This document shows, in pieces, positions 63,455-64,000 of a DNA stretch of 64,000 bases. The position numbers and the translations under genes are program-made. Numbering within the stretch: position 1 is the stretch's first letter; every line of letters starts with the position of its first letter. The DNA is from Flavobacterium piscisymbiosum (GTDB lineage Bacteria; Bacteroidota; Bacteroidia; Flavobacteriales; Flavobacteriaceae), in contig NZ_JAJJMM010000001.1 of NCBI RefSeq assembly GCF_020905295.1, positions 2,852,001 through 2,916,000 on the forward strand, written 5' to 3'. The notes below the pieces were generated by a model, which did no database searches, was not told the DNA's origin, and was given only the letters and a program-made list of their open reading frames with translations.

Positions 63455-64000
63455 TTATCTTTTTCTTTTAGGTTTTTCAGCTACATCAAAAGTACCTGGA
63501 ATTGCGGTTAATTCGGCAATTTTTACAATTACATCAGTTGCTTTCTGGATGCTTTCGGCAGGAATATATTCGTATTTTCCGTGAAAGTTATGACCACCAG
63601 CAAATATATTTGGGCAAGGTAATCCCATAAATGATAATTGAGATCCATCAGTTCCGCCACGAATAGGTTTAATGATCGGTTTTATGCCCAATTCTCTCAT
63701 TGCTTTTTCGGCAATGTCAACAATATGTTTTACCGGCAATACTTTTTCTTTCATATTATAGTACTGATCTTTTACTTCGGCAGTTACAATATCTTCACCA
63801 AATTGTTTAGCGAATTTTTTATTGATTTTTTTGGCAATTTTGCCAATTAAGTCTTTTCGTTTTTCGAACTTTAACTTATTATGATCACGAATAATCAATT
63901 CTAAAACGGTTTCTTCGATGCTTCCGGTTATATGGTGAACGTGAAAAAATCCTTCGTAACCTTTGGTTTCCTGAGGAGTTTCTCCTTTAGGAAGTTCGTT
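63455..64000 (-). CDS. pepT: Peptidase T, C-terminal part (runs off window)
   Basis: The frame is open to base 64000; 181 residues are seen. NELPKGETPQETKGYEGFFH then YIIRDHN-like ELIIRDHNKLKFEKRK match the lid part of tripeptide aminopeptidase PepT. PIRGGTDGSQLSFMGLPCPN and GGHNFHGKYEYIPAES give the metal-site region. It removes the N-terminal residue from tripeptides in the cytosol. The N-terminal catalytic portion is outside the window. Confidence 0.93.
   Translation of the reverse strand, partial: NELPKGETPQETKGYEGFFHVHHITGSIEETVLELIIRDHNKLKFEKRKDLIGKIAKKINKKFAKQFGEDIVTAEVKDQYYNMKEKVLPVKHIVDIAEKAMRELGIKPIIKPIRGGTDGSQLSFMGLPCPNIFAGGHNFHGKYEYIPAESIQKATDVIVKIAELTAIPGTFDVAEKPKRKR

Overview
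The window is a stretch of chromosome from a low-GC member of the Bacteroidota, almost certainly Flavobacteriaceae and most like Flavobacterium. The evidence is the gene content: a long (314-residue) NusB, a DUF3276 PUR-alpha-like protein, a TonB-dependent receptor paired with a DUF4249 lipoprotein, monomeric isocitrate dehydrogenase, a Leu/Glu-type dehydrogenase, and a cyclophilin-FKBP fusion. Promoters also fit, with repeated TAnnTTTG -7 boxes, and many exported proteins are lipoproteins with a Cys shortly after the signal peptide. No rRNA, tRNA, CRISPR array, prophage or intact insertion sequence was seen.

Layout. 1-1771: end of a SpoT-like HD hydrolase, then an ArsR regulator with two tandem AHSA1/SRPBCC genes. 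1974-5304: four lipoproteins of unknown role, one made of ankyrin repeats. 5837-6157: a MazG-like pyrophosphatase. 6169-12490: a run of eleven small minus-strand genes (DUF3592, DUF5071, DUF2947-like, membrane, VOC, MORN-like), mostly unknown and accessory in character. 13074-22824: core metabolism (lysA, gltD, gltB, sucC). 23142-26539: a DUF5694 protein, a LytS/LytTR two-component pair and a DUF1456 protein. 26687-30008: a BioF-like PLP enzyme with a dipeptide epimerase, an esterase and a TerB protein. 30005-35504: uvrB, a hydrolase lipoprotein, rlmF and thiamine pyrophosphokinase. 36156-41120: an exported Rid-like protein, DinB, GyrI-like, DUF4249 and a TonB-dependent receptor. 41406-45732: icd, rplS, trmD. 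45991-52803: lipoproteins, an archaemetzincin, an FMN reductase, a Tat-exported TIM-barrel protein, a cupin, an MFS transporter, the immunophilin fusion and a cytochrome c lipoprotein. 52917-64000: a GreA/Rnk-like factor, a thioredoxin-fold protein, three alpha/beta hydrolases, csaA, DUF3276, an ABC exporter, leucine dehydrogenase, nusB, yajC, a YdeI-like protein and the C-terminal part of pepT.

The most distinctive content lies between genes. Four copies of one structured RNA-like motif (probably the Flavo-1 RNA of Rfam) occur near 5.4, 14.6, 34.5 and 44.3 kb. Their central helix is kept by compensatory changes around a constant bulged C, and in two copies a short palindrome sits at the hairpin tip. 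There are also a REP-like inverted pair (14.8 kb), a decayed IS200/RAYT-type transposase tail (47.1-47.3 kb), a MITE-like element with 25-bp inverted ends (44.0-44.2 kb), a 114-bp tandem repeat (35.7-36.1 kb), a ~50-bp degenerate tandem repeat (61.0-61.2 kb), and long inverted repeats between convergent genes. I did not find a convincing new multi-gene defence or metabolic system. The repeat/RNA families and the tandem AHSA1 duplication with its regulator are the best leads.
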